This document shows, in pieces, positions 23,370 to 34,557 of a stretch of DNA of 64,000 nucleotides. The translations under genes were made by a program, and so were the position numbers. Under the pieces are notes generated by a model. The model was not told where the DNA came from. It saw nothing but the letters and a program-made list of their open reading frames with translations, and did no database searches. Source of the DNA: Mangifera indica (Eukaryota; Streptophyta; Magnoliopsida; Sapindales; Anacardiaceae). The stretch lies in NCBI RefSeq assembly GCF_011075055.1, contig NC_058147.1, positions 13,950,001 to 14,014,000 on the forward strand, given 5' to 3'. The first letter of the stretch is position 1. Each line of letters begins with the position of its first letter.

Positions 23370-23569
23370 ATACTTTTGGTACCCAAAAACTGTTTTAAAT
23401 ATCTGTGCAATCAAATTAAACAGAAATGTAAATCCTTTATGCCATGCTGACTACACTCACAACCTATCACTGTAAGCTTAGTTTTATTTATACCTATTAA
23501 GTTTTATAGAGACTTATAGTTGTGGGTTTTCCAAGAAAAATAAGAATAAAAGCTAACACAAGAAATATT

Positions 23570-26500
23570 CAGACTGGGAACGTATAGAGGAGTTAGAGTA
23601 AGGGAGCAAGTCTAAATGTTCAAGATGTCAGAGACATATTTAGTGAGATATTCAAGGAGTAAGGAGGTGTTCCAGCTTAAGCTAGTGAGTTAGGATAGGT
23701 ACCGTCAGGACAAGCACAAGACTTAGTAGAGATGACCTTAATACCAATTGTAGTATCAATAGTAACACTAACTAAGACTCAGTTGCACCCCATCTTAAAT
23801 CTACCTAGGATGCACCAGCCTCAGAAATTTGATTGTGCTAAAGATTCGATTACAACTGAAGAGTGGTTGAAGTCGATGGAGAGTGTTATGACCTTATTTG
23901 ACATGATAAACTAGGAAAATGTTAGATATGCCACCAACTTTTTCAAGTCAAGTGCTTGAACATAGTGGAACTTGGTCATAAAGATGACCAAGACCTTTAA
24001 GATGCCTTGGACAGAGTTTAGGGAGAGATTTAAGGTTGAGTACAGAGGGACAAATATGACTTATATCAAAGTTTAAGAGTTCCTTACCTTGACACATGGT
24101 ACAAATATAATGAAAGAATACTCTAGCAAGTTTAATCATTTGATGAGGTATGCCTTTGAGATAGCTAGCACAAAGACAAGGTAGATGGAGAATTTTGTAT
24201 ACAGGTTCAATCCAGCTATAACTTGAGATGTCATAACAGGTATACAACCACCCCAGACTTATAGTGAGGCCCAAAGTAGAGTTTTAATGGCAGAGGTATT
24301 TGTAAGGAGGATGTATGGTTGGACATCAACCCAGACAATACCATTACTGGTACCAGTACCACAGTTGAGAAGTAGTAGTGCCTCGATTTAGAGAGGTCTT
24401 CCTTTAGAGAGGAAAGGGAAAAGATCGTTCCAACCTAAAGGTAACAAGAAAAGGTTAGAAGAGTAATAGGAAACACAAAAGGCCAAAAGTTTTTGTATAT
24501 CAAAGATGTGGTAGACATTACAAAGGAGAGTGTTTGATAGGGCAAATAGTTTACTATAAGTGCTATCAGCTAAGGCATATAATTCAGTCCATATAATTCA
24601 GTCCTTTCTCAAGGCTCTAGTTTGAGCTGAGCAGCTAGTATGGGAAGTTACTACCAGAGTTTATACTACCACCCAAGGACCAACTGAGGCCAATTTAGCA
24701 GTAGTTACTAGTCAAATCTCTTATCTTAATGCTTTTATTTACATTTTAATTTATTATGGTGTTACTCATTATTTTGTAGCCAAGAGTCTAGTAAAGAGAT
24801 TAGAAGTGTAACTAGGTAGGGTAGCCAAGAGAGTTAAAATAAAGTTAGTACATAGTAGATTAATAATGAGTGATGAGATTATGATGGCATAAATTATTGA
24901 TATAGGGTAGACAACTTCTTGTGGCTTTAATAGTGTTTGAGATACCAGACTTTGATATGATTTTGGGGATAGATTTCTTAAGGAGGAATGAAACTGAGAT
25001 TGACTACCAACATAAAAAAGTCTGATTCAACCTTGAAAATGGAGATCAATTTGAGTTCAATGAGGAATGTATCAAGAGTATGATGATTAGTGCTATAAAG
25101 GTAAGGAAAATGTTTAGCAAGGGGTATATAGGTTTTTTAGCCTATGTAGTAAGTAAAGTAAAGTCAGGGTCGGGTATTGAGGAGACACCAGTTATTTGGG
25201 AGTTTCCAAATATGTTCTAGATAAAGTTATCAAGATTAACTCCTAAGTGAGAGATAGAGTTTAGTATTGAACTAGCGTCGGGCATAACACCTATCTCGAA
25301 GGTACCTTGCAGAATAGCCCCAACCGAGTTACATGAGCTTAAAAAGCTGCTTCAAGAGTTGTTAGAGAATGACTTTATTAGACTCAGTCACTCTCTCTAA
25401 GGAGAACCCATCCTATTTGTTAACAAAAAAGATGGGTTCATGAGAATGCATATAAATTACAGAGAGCTGAATAAGGTAACAGTGAAGAAAAAATAGTCAT
25501 TACCTATAATAGATGCTCTGCTTGATCAATTGAGAGGATCAGTCATATTCTCCAAGATCAATCTAAGGTCAAACTACCATCAAGTAAGGGTAGTTGAACA
25601 AGACATACCTAAGACAACTTTTCAAATGAGGTATAACCATTTCAAGTTTGGAGTGATATCGTTCAAACTAACCAATTCCTCTTCAATATATATGGATTTG
25701 ATGAACAAGGTATTCCATGATTGCATAGACAAGTTTATAGTAGTCTTCATCAATGATATTTTAGTGTACTTTAGGAGTCATGACAAGCTTAAACAACACT
25801 TGAGATTTACTTTACAAAGGTTGAAGGAAAAATAATTGTATGCAAAAATTTTCAAGTGTGAATTTTGGCTTGATTAAGTAACCTTCTTGAGGCATACGGT
25901 TTCGATAGAGGGTATATTAGTACACATAGTAAAATTAAGATAGTTTTAGATTAATAGAGGTAAAAGACAGTTAAAAAGGTCTATAGTTTCTCTGGGTTTA
26001 GTTAGGTAATATAAAATTTATTGAAGGATTAGCAAAGTTAACAAGACTTCTCATAACTTTCATCAAGAAGGAAATTTAGTTTTAGATTTCAAATTCTTAT
26101 GAAAAAAGTTTCTAAGAGTTAAAATGGAGATTAACTTCTACTTAAGTGTTAGCCTTACTTGAGGAGAGGGTCGAGTATGATTTGTATATTGATGCATCTC
26201 ATGGTGGTTTAGGAGCAGTATTGATGTAGTGAGACAAGGTTATAACATATCTCTTGAGACAATTGAAAGATTTCGAAACCAGATACCTGTTTATGATTTA
26301 GAGTTAACACTTGTGGTGTTTGCCCTCAAGATTTGGAGACATTTTTTATATAGGGTAAAATGCGATATCTACACCAATCACAAAAGCCTTAGATATTTTT
26401 TCACTTAAAAAGAGCTTAACATGAGACAGAAGAGATGGCTCAAGCTAATAAAGGATTATGACTATGATATCAAATATTATGCAGGCAAGACTAATGTAGT

Positions 26501-27545
26501 CATAAATGCCTATAGTAGAAAAATGTCATCATAGTTAATGGTTCAGAGGGAGATTCAGATTAATTTGGACTGAAAGTAGATTGAGTTAGTAATTAGGGCT
26601 CTAGCAGAATTAAAGATCAAATCCATGTTAGTGGAAAAGATCAAGACTGCTTAACTTCAAGATAACTATTGTAAGTAGAGGATTAAAAGAATTCATGATA
26701 GAGTCGAGACAAACTTTCGGGTGATAGATGGCATTCTTAAGTTCAGAGGTAGAGTTTGTGTTCCACTAGTGTCAAAGTTAAGGTAGATGATTCAAATGGT
26801 TCAACATGAAAAAAAATGTGGTTGAGTATGTCGCCAAGTGTCTTACTTACTAGCAAATTAAGACTGAACACCAAAGACCATTAGGATTACTTTAGCCTCT
26901 AAGTGTACCTGAGTGACAGTGGGTGTACATTTCTATGGACTTCATTGTTGGACTCTCGAGGATTCAGAGTGGAAATAATGAGTTTTGGGTAATAGTTGAT
27001 AGATTGACCAAAACAACATATTTTTTCCCTATTAAGGACACCATATTTACAGATTAACTAGAGAAGTTATATGTTTGAGAGATTGTCAGGTTGCATGGTA
27101 TGCCCAAGACCATAGTGTCAGATAGAGACATGAGGTTTGTGTCAACTTTTTAAAAGAGTTTACATAGATCATTAGACACTAATTTGGTATTTAATATAGC
27201 TTTTCACTCGTAGACAGATGGCCAAACTAAAAGGACTAATTAGGTGTTAGAGAATTTATTAAGAGCTTGTTGTTTAGACCATAAGGCAAGTTGGGTTGGG
27301 ATATTTCCTTTAGTGGAGTTCACCTATAATAATAGTTATCAGGCGACAATTTAGAAAACACTTTATGGGGCACTTTATGGTAAGAAGTGTCGTTCTCTTC
27401 TACGCTGGGATGAATTAGATGAGAAGGATATCTTGATTTAGTTTCTTAGACTAGAGTGAACTTAGAAAATAATTGAGGATGCTCAGTTGATTATACAGAG
27501 AATGAAACAAATCCAAAATCAATAGAAAAATTATGGAGATCAGAG
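23570..27545 (+). pseudogene. Gypsy gag-pol remains
   Basis: Readable blocks in order: gag from about 23790 (MHQPQKFDCAKDSITTEEWL at 23811) with a CxxC knuckle (YYKCYQLRHI at 24553); protease-like HYFVAKSLVKRLEV near 24766; RT with FSKINLRSNYHQVRV at 25548 and FINDILVYF at 25746, where the Y/F-x-DD box has N in place of the first D; RNase H end KTNVV-x-x-AYSRK at 26490; integrase SMDFIVGLSRIQSGN at 26936 and DRLTKTTYFFPIKDT at 26998, ending near SWVGIFPLVEFTYNNSYQAT at 27290. Frameshifts are few but stops many, so decay seems to be mostly by substitution. It is non-functional. Confidence 0.8.
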
Positions 27546-29036
27546 ATGTAATCCCATTTACTTTTGTATACAGATATCATATTCATCTAAGTAAAACCAA
27601 AAGATTTAATGGTTTTATTTGTATGAATATTTTAGACTTTGGCGTTTATATGAGTTCTTAAATAGAACTCATCAACTTGCATACCTGACCAACTCCTATA
27701 TGAGATTAATACCAATGGTTGTAATATAGTCACAACAATTCTAGGTTTTATCTATTAGAGCTGCTCTTGATAATTAATTATCAAACTTTTAATGGTATGC
27801 AACAACTGTGAACGCATTTAGAGTCTAACTTCACTCATAAGTCTCAAATTTTAACATCATAAATGATTTATACATTTATCAGGAGTTTATAAACCCATAA
27901 TGTATCTTATCATATCTATATTATTTTGTATACATAGATTGATTGTCTATTTCCTTTTAGGAACTAGTAACCTCTGTTACGACACTCAACCATCTTTTGA
28001 TGGTATATCATATATTTTATGTTTATCTTTCTTGAGAGTTAGAACTCAATTAAGTTTTGTTATCCTCCTACTAAATCTTTTAGAGAATGATGTTTAAAAG
28101 AATCTTCTAAAAAAGATTTAAAAACCTATCTAGTACTGGAAGTGCAATATTTTCTAAGTTTCCTTTAGAATATTACACAAGAAAAAATATTTAACATATG
28201 GTTCAACTAACTCAAATTAATTGCTTTACATCAGTGTCACTACCATTGTTAAATAAGTTATTAGACTTCAATCCAATGAGTACAACACATATAAAATGTG
28301 TTATACATAGACAAAAACATGAATTACAATCTCTAAAGTATTATCATAGAATATTTAAAGGGTATTAAAACTCCCTCTACACTTCAGGTATTAAATCAGA
28401 GCATTCGTCTTATGTATTCAACTTTTGGTTTAACCTAAGTGATTGAATACATGTGTCAACAAATTCTTTATTTCATTATTAAATTCTTTGAATTTCTTCA
28501 AGGTATTTAGATTTGTATTTCTAAAGATCTACAAATCATATTCATTGAAATTTCTAATGAATCAAATGAAATTCAAAATTTATTATGTCTAGTTCTTAAT
28601 TGTTAATTCTCGTTGTTTAGACAAAATTTAATAGTCCTATAATGCTCTCATTGAAAACAGTGAAAGGTTGACATGCTCATTTTTGTCTAAAAGACATAAC
28701 TAGTATCCATCATTCGATAGAAATTGAATGAATCAAAATTCTAACCATGACATAGTCATTCGTGCCATTTGTTGTAACATGACATTGTTCAATAGTTGGC
28801 TAATCAACTGGATAAGTTAACCTGCATATTAAATTCAACAATATCTAGCCAAATTGGGAGAGAAAAACTCAATAAAATTAACACCAATTTATGTTCTTAT
28901 TGCATCAATTATAAAAATGCTTCAACAATTTTATAACAGCTATTCACAAATTATAGACATCTAATATCAACAAATATTATGCAATCAAATAAAAGAAATT
29001 CACACGTATAATCTTTTGTGAATTAATCCCTTAAGG
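27546..29036 (-). mobile_element. Remnant of the nested element's 5' leader and gag region
   Basis: Lies between the Gypsy ruin and the primer site of the 13.1-kb element. AT-rich with scattered stops in all frames; no protein could be read with confidence. Assignment is by position. Confidence 0.4.
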
Positions 29037-29052
29037 GTGGCTTTGATATCAT
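29037..29052 (-). other. Primer binding site of the nested element
   Basis: On the minus strand ATGATATCAAAGCCACC follows the LTR end, a decayed TGGTATCAAAGCC. The same site occurs in better condition at 61288-61303 beside the related LTR. Confidence 0.6.
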
Positions 29053-30869
29053 TGTAGGGATTTTGCAGTTTTCAGTAGTAGAACAATAAACAACAATTTA
29101 ATTTAACAAATCAAACATTCTACAAAACCCTTTTTTGGATCATTCCCATAGAATGATTAATTCACAAACATACATGAAAACGTATAGAATGTTTATTTGA
29201 TATACCTGTATTGGCAGCTCCTTAGTCCTTCTTTGATAACAAGAGGTTATGAAGTCATGTTATCATAACCAAGTTGTGACCTACCACCTAGTATCCATAT
29301 GTAATAGTAACTGTAAAAGCTTGACTGGCTTATTAGAACTAGAGGACAACTTTATATGAAAGGGAACGAAAAAATCTCTATTGTGGTTAGGGTTGAATAT
29401 AATATGTAGTGTGTATTTTAAAATGAGAAAAAAAAACACATACACATATATACACATCACGTGTTTGTCGCTTGGGACTTGAATATGTCCTAGGCGGCTC
29501 ACCCATGCATGCCTAACACACATGAATGTGTCGGGCATACATGACTTAGGCCCTTCTTACCCAAATTTTGCATATACAACTTATGAAATTTATATTCTTG
29601 GTCAATGTGATAAAAATGTGTGTATCCCCTTATTAATATCCCATTAACTCTTCAACAATTTTGGCATTCAACCCAAAATTAGCAGATTGCAATATTAATG
29701 AAGATAGCATAAAATCCTATGGTAATCCTAATTTGACTTTCAAATTAGGTGATGTGGATTTAAGTCAATCTAACTCAATCCTATCAAATCTTACAAACAC
29801 CCAATAACTCAAGATTATTACACTAGGGTCCCAAAATATATTAAAATATATTTCAGCTTTATAGACTTTTCCAAGCCTTTATATTCTCATTCTAAAATCT
29901 AGATCAAATCTAACTTGGATAATCCTCACACTTCCAAAGTTTGTCAACTCATTTTGTTTGTAACCTATAGGCTTTCGACTAAGTTAGTAATGACTAGATC
30001 TGTTTTAGGCTCTCGACTTAACATCTACTTGAACACAAAATAAGATTAGCCTCTAACAAGGCATCATGGCCACCTGATTAGTAAAGTCAATATGTGACGT
30101 TATTCATACAATTTAATTATTTTTTCATATGATATCTCTCCAAGGCTAAGGTATAGATTAAATGTCTCCTTTAAGACTTATCGAATAACATAAATTGACT
30201 TTTGTTAATAAACGGATAATATTGAATCAAACATCAACTTAATTCTACTGTGGCTATACATTTATTTGGTCACTAACATCCATTAGTACGTTGTAACTGA
30301 AAAATCAGCTATTGTACTCAAAAGTGACAAATCCCTTATCGATCTATCATAGTTTTCATATAGATCATGATATGGCCAATCATCATTTTTCTTATAATCT
30401 TCTGATTGAACTACGTTAGGTTGATGTCAAACCATATCGAACCTTGTACAAGTGGTTTGATAACCTTAAGTCTAAGGATCATATTTAACAACATTCACTA
30501 AGAGGATATTTTTCATAAACACAAGAGCAACCATCGATATAGAATCCTCTTGATGAGTTAGTTTGGTGAACACATCTATAACATGTGTTATTTGTTGTAC
30601 TAAGTCATCAATAAACAACTTTGATAGGTGAGAATTGTCATCATCTTTCGATGAACTCATTCAACATTATGATAACTCTATCACTATTACTTATGCTCTT
30701 GGTCATGGTAATATCAATGTTATGAACATTTTAAGAATAACCACCTAATGTGCACATAGAGTTTTTACGATCATGTGTCATTCATTAATCCCCTCGTTAC
30801 AATTCAACTATTCTTAGGAAATTTGTTTGAGCATATATTAATATGCTATAACAAAAAAAGAGAACCATA

Positions 30870-31118
30870 TGTAACACCCCAGGTCCAATAACCCGGCCCA
30901 CTGTTAAGATATTGTCCACTTTGAACACACAGTCCATCATGGGTTTGCTTCTGGGCTTTGCAACCCAAAACGCGTCTTAACAGTTAAGGAGCTCATAGGC
31001 TATTTAACCAATCCAATTCTCCCACCACTAACCAATGTGGGATCCATAGACAGAGCACACACAGACCCAACATCTCTCTCGTGCTTTGTCGATGTGGGAT
31101 TCGCCTAGGGGTATTGCC
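30870..31118 (-). repeat. Inverted LTR copy of the TRIM-like element
   Basis: Reads TGTAACACCCC to about GCCTAGGGGTATT on the + strand, the reverse complement of the LTR at 31203-31451 with few differences (for example GCGTCTTAACAGTTAAGGAG). Confidence 0.9.
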
Positions 31119-31202
31119 AAAAAATTCAAAACAATATTTTTATGTTGTTCATAATCTGCATAGGAATTCAACGTAAATAAATAATTTCGGTGGCATACAG
31201 TA

Positions 31203-31451
31203 TGTGATACCCTTAGGCGAATCCCACATCGACAAAGCACCGGAGAGATGTTGGGTTTGTGTGTGCTCTGTCTATGGATCCCACATTGGTTAGTGGTGGG
31301 AGAATTGGATTGGTTAAATAGCCTGTGAGCTCCTTAATTGTCAAGACGCGTTTTGGGTTGCAAAGCCCAGAAACAAACCCATGATAGACTGTGTGTCCAA
31401 AGTGGATAATATCTTAACAGTGAGCCGGGTTATTAGACCTGGGGTGTTACA
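31203..31451 (+). repeat. TRIM-like LTR, first direct copy
   Basis: 249 bp, TGTGATACCC to GGGGTGTTACA. Together with 30870-31118 it makes an inverted repeat of about 249-bp arms around an 84-bp spacer. Confidence 0.9.
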
Positions 31452-31453
31452 AA

Positions 31454-31465
31454 TGGTATCAGAGC
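31454..31465 (+). other. TRIM primer binding site
   Basis: TGGTATCAGAGC, the exact initiator-Met complement, two bases after the LTR. The polypurine run AAGGGGGGG at about 31528 precedes the next LTR. Confidence 0.9.
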
Positions 31466-31539
31466 AACTCTGCGTGTCCTCTTGAACGATGGTGGGGCAA
31501 ACCTCAGCGAGGACGCTGAGTCCCGTAAGGGGGGGTGTA

Positions 31540-31910
31540 TGTGATACTCCTAGGTGAATCCCACATCGACAAAGCACGGGAGAGATGCTGGGTCTGTGTG
31601 TGCTCTGTCTTTGGATCCCACATTGGTTAGTGGTGGGAGAATTAAATTGGTTAAATAGCCTGTGAGCTCCTTAACTGTTAAGACGCGTTCTTGGGCCAAG
31701 CCTTGACCAGGTCTCTGAGTCCAAGGAACAAAACCCTGAAAAGGCTGGGCCGTAAAGGACAATATCTTGGCAGTTGAGTGAGGGCCCACTCGTTTTCCTG
31801 TAAGACGCGTTTTGGGTTGCAAAGCCCAGAAGCAAACCCATGATGGACTGTGTGTCCAAAGTGGACAATATCTTAACAGTGGGTTGGGTTATTGGACCTA
31901 GGGTGTTACA
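31540..31910 (+). repeat. TRIM-like LTR, second direct copy with a 122-bp extra segment
   Basis: 371 bp against 249 bp in the first copy. The extra 122 bp (about 31681-31802) lies between two copies of AAGACGCGTT and itself resembles a diverged version of the LTR 3' half (GGACAATATCTTGGCAGT there, GGACAATATCTTAACAGT downstream). Confidence 0.85.
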
Positions 31911-31990
31911 CCATAAGAAATTACAAATATGACCTTTATTAATGAACTCATATCACCATAGGAATTGGCTCTAGGACACTAACCCCAACA

Positions 31991-32190
31991 CCTTCGATAT
32001 TCATAAACAAATGTTTGTATTAATGACTAAATGATATTTAGTCACTTAATCCTACTGTAGCCACAAATTTATTTAGTCATCGATGTTCATCAATAGACCT
32101 ATCAAAGATATCAACTCTCGTACTTAGGATTGACAAATCTATGTTGATGCATCATAGTCTTTGTATATATCTCAATATTACCAATTATAG
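31991..32190 (-). repeat. Right part of the older LTR that hosts the nest
   Basis: Phrases such as GATATTTAGTCACTTAATCC, ATTTAGTCATCGATGTTCAT and GGATTGACAAATCTATGTTG correspond to 20080-20190 in the other LTR. It continues 18520-18888 across the inserted element. Confidence 0.55.
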
Positions 32191-32199
32191 GAAGTGAGG

Positions 32200-34557
32200 T
32201 AAGTAGGATTTCATCATCTTTACTTTGGGTTATTGAATCTATGATGTATTTAATAAGTGTTAAAATTAGTTTTGGATGTTTTAGGAAAGAAATAGTATAG
32301 TAGGCACATTGTATTTGTATACAAATGTTAAATATGATAAAACAGGGTGTAAGAATATATTGGTGGTGGTATATGATGATTGATCTGTATGTTAAACACA
32401 TCAACAAGTGTTATAGGTTGATGGAAATGACATATAAGGTAGAGATATACTTTTTGTGCATTAGGAAATAGAACATAATTATTGAAAAAAGCTAGAATTT
32501 TAGGGTAGACAATGGTGCATAACCATGCACATAGTTGGATGATTGCACATGCTCAAGAAAGAAGACGACATAATTGTGCATAAGTGCATGGTTATAAACC
32601 TGTGTAAAAAAGAAGTGAACAAACGTGTATTATAGGATGCACGTTCACATATAGAGTACTATGATACACGGTCGTGTGTGCAAGGGGTGCATAATCATGA
32701 TGAGTTAGAATTAGTTAACAGATGTTAGGGAGACATTAGAAGGTCGTTAGTCAAAGTATCATTGCATGGTCGTGATTAGGGTTGGATTTGAAATGAGCTT
32801 GTTGGAGCTTGAAATGAACTTTACTCAAACGAGTCTAAATATGAACATAAGATAAACAAATGTGAACCTGAATATGAATTAAAGAGTAGTAGGAAAAATG
32901 AACCAAAGCTCAAACCTGAACAAAGATCATATTCGGTTAGCATCATTAAAAAAAATAAAAAGAACAACGTCATTTAGGGAGTTGAGTCAAACACCTCATG
33001 CAAACTTGATCCAAATTCAACCTATTCACACGAATCGAAGCTAAGTGCAAGCTAATCATGAACTTTTAAATCGTAAAGTGAGCCAAACTCAATGTTTGGT
33101 GAGCCTGAGCCAAAATGAGCTGAAAACAAGTCGAGCCCATATGAAAACGAGTAAAAAATGAGCTTCTCCCTATTTAGGCTTGGTTTGACTTGAATCCAGC
33201 CCTAGTCATGACTCAAGAGTGTGTATGCCTATGCATAGTCATTAAGGCGAACAAATATGCAAGGTCAATCACACCTATACATGTGAGACAAATTATTATT
33301 TTACCTATATACTGTGTCCTAGAATAGGGGGAAGAGATTAAAATAACCTTATTAAAGGAAATTGAAAGTGAATAGCAAATGAAAAATGCTTGATTGTGTG
33401 GAAGATGACAGAGACCTTGAATAGTATGGATTTAGGTTTAATTCAGGAGAAGTTATAAAAAGCGAGAAATGATGATAAAAATCAAAATAACCACTAGTTG
33501 TGTGCAATGTGGCATAAGATATGTGAAAACATTTAGGCTGCAACTAGATATACATGAGATGCTTCATGCACTCGACACCAAGGCACATAGTAGTTCATTT
33601 CATCTACAGGTGCATGAAAAGGGGGAACGACACTAGATCATTCCTCACATAGTCAACAAGATGCTTCATGTACACATTTGTGGTAAGGGCCATTCAAGAA
33701 TGGTTTTAGTTAACAATTCTATAGCTATGTGCACATGGAAAGGGAGAGACTGAGATTAGATTCCTTATGTGACTATGGTGTTAAAGTTGAGTCAACTGTA
33801 AGCTCGGTTGGCAATGTGCTATGTGCACCAGTAGTAAACATCTACGTTTTCATTCAGGATTTACTTTCACAAGGTATATGAGATCCGCAAGATCAAGAGG
33901 TAGGTATCTCATTAATACTATGAGCTTACAGCGAGTCATCTAGGATGATGATACCTATGGAGGAAGGGCATATGGAATGTCATAATATAGTTTGGATGGA
34001 CATCTGGGATATTGGAAAACATTCGAAAGAGTGGACCTCATATTTATTAAGAACACAACTTTGCTTATAATGTCGGTTTAAGCTTTATTGATATTTAAGT
34101 GCCCCAACAGATTACCTACTTACTGAGTGTTGTAATACTCATGTGTTCTTTTGTGTAGTTTTATAGTTAGGTGCAATAAATAAAGGGGCATATAGGGGAG
34201 CTCGCAGGTTAGCTTGTAGAGAGCTACATGAGGAGAGGGCTTAGTGTTTGATGTTCAACTTATTTTATTGATTTATGTTTCGGATTCAGTTAATACCTTA
34301 TATTTGGATTATGAACTCCATGGATAATTTGAGTTATGGTAGTCCAATTTATATTATGATTTGAGGATTTTGTCCTATATAATAAATGATTTGTTTCAGA
34401 CAACTTTTTCACAAATTTTAAGTTAATTGTAGCATGCTTAGATATTTGTTCTAATTCTGCCATATGAATGTTAAAGTGAAGGTTGAAGTCCAACACGTTT
34501 TTTCGAATCTATATTCGCTGTAAGGATATATATTCAGAGTAGGGTAATTTGTGTTAG
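32200..34557 (+). repeat. Probable solo LTR of a Gypsy family
   Basis: Parts match the LTR at 50470-51921 by eye: ATGAGATGCTTCATGCACTC at 33553 against ATGAGATACATCATGCACTT at 51082, and TTAACAATTCTATAGCTATG at 33710 against a similar run near 51235. It ends near GTGTTAGA (34557), the place of the usual TGTTACA. No adjoining coding sequence was seen. The left edge is uncertain. Confidence 0.45.
32777..33204. mobile_element. hAT-like MITE, 428 bp
   Basis: Left end TAGGGTTGGATTTGAA and right end (reverse complement) TAGGGCTGGATTCAAG form imperfect terminal inverted repeats. Flanks GTCGTGAT (32769-32776) and GTCATGAC (33205-33212) agree at six of eight bases, the duplication length expected for hAT. 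The interior is rich in GAGC/GCTC words and has no coding capacity. Confidence 0.6.

Larger units (their letters stand above)
21193..27545 (+). mobile_element. Degenerate Ty3/gypsy element, 3' LTR missing
   Basis: A 5' LTR (21193-23354), a primer site and a gag-pol ruin in the order gag, protease, RT, RNase H, integrase identify Gypsy. Coding similarity fades after the integrase at about 27545 and no 3' LTR follows, so the distal end was deleted or the element inserted incompletely. It interrupts the internal region of the 13.1-kb minus-strand element. Stops are numerous, mostly TAG. Confidence 0.75.
30870..31910 (+). mobile_element. TRIM-like element with an additional inverted LTR
   Basis: Structure: inverted LTR 30870-31118, spacer 31119-31202, direct LTR 31203-31451, primer site 31454-31465, internal domain to 31539, direct LTR 31540-31910. 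The complete 1041-bp unit is flanked by CCATA (30865-30869 and 31911-31915). The related LTR at about 20700 shows the uninterrupted site (ACCATAGAAATTACAAATATG, read in two parts), so the unit arrived as one piece. Both outer ends are the LTR 3' terminus (TGTAACACC on the left, GGTGTTACA on the right), not the usual 5'/3' pair. There is no coding capacity. It is not Cassandra, whose LTR carries a 5S-like segment that I do not see. Confidence 0.85.
18889..31990 (-). mobile_element. 13.1-kb Copia-type element with nested Gypsy and TRIM insertions
   Basis: Two related LTRs, 18889-20779 (1891 bp) and 29053-31990 (1892 bp after removing the TRIM insertion and its duplicated CCATA), bound the unit. 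Flanks CCCTC (18884-18888) and CCTTC (31991-31995) are a nearly matching 5-bp duplication. A polypurine tract beside the left LTR and a primer site beside the right LTR fix the orientation as minus. Little of its own body remains: about 20780-21192 and 27546-29036, the rest being the inserted Gypsy element. LTR copies differ at many positions, so the insertion is old. Assignment to Copia is by similarity of its LTR to the one at 61304-62994, which adjoins a Copia gag. Confidence 0.75.
29053..31990 (-). repeat. 5' LTR of the nested element, split by the TRIM insertion
   Basis: Begins TGTAGGGATT and ends CCCCAACA. Without 30870-31910 and one CCATA copy its length is 1892 bp, almost the same as its partner at 18889-20779. 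Confidence 0.75.

Noticed and set aside
31028..31868. Several minus-strand open frames in the TRIM region
   Set aside because: Repeated because the LTRs are repeated; no protein similarity, and TRIM elements do not code.
30870..31910. Cassandra TRIM
   Set aside because: The TGTAACACC-type end suggested it, but no 5S rRNA-like segment is visible in the LTRs.
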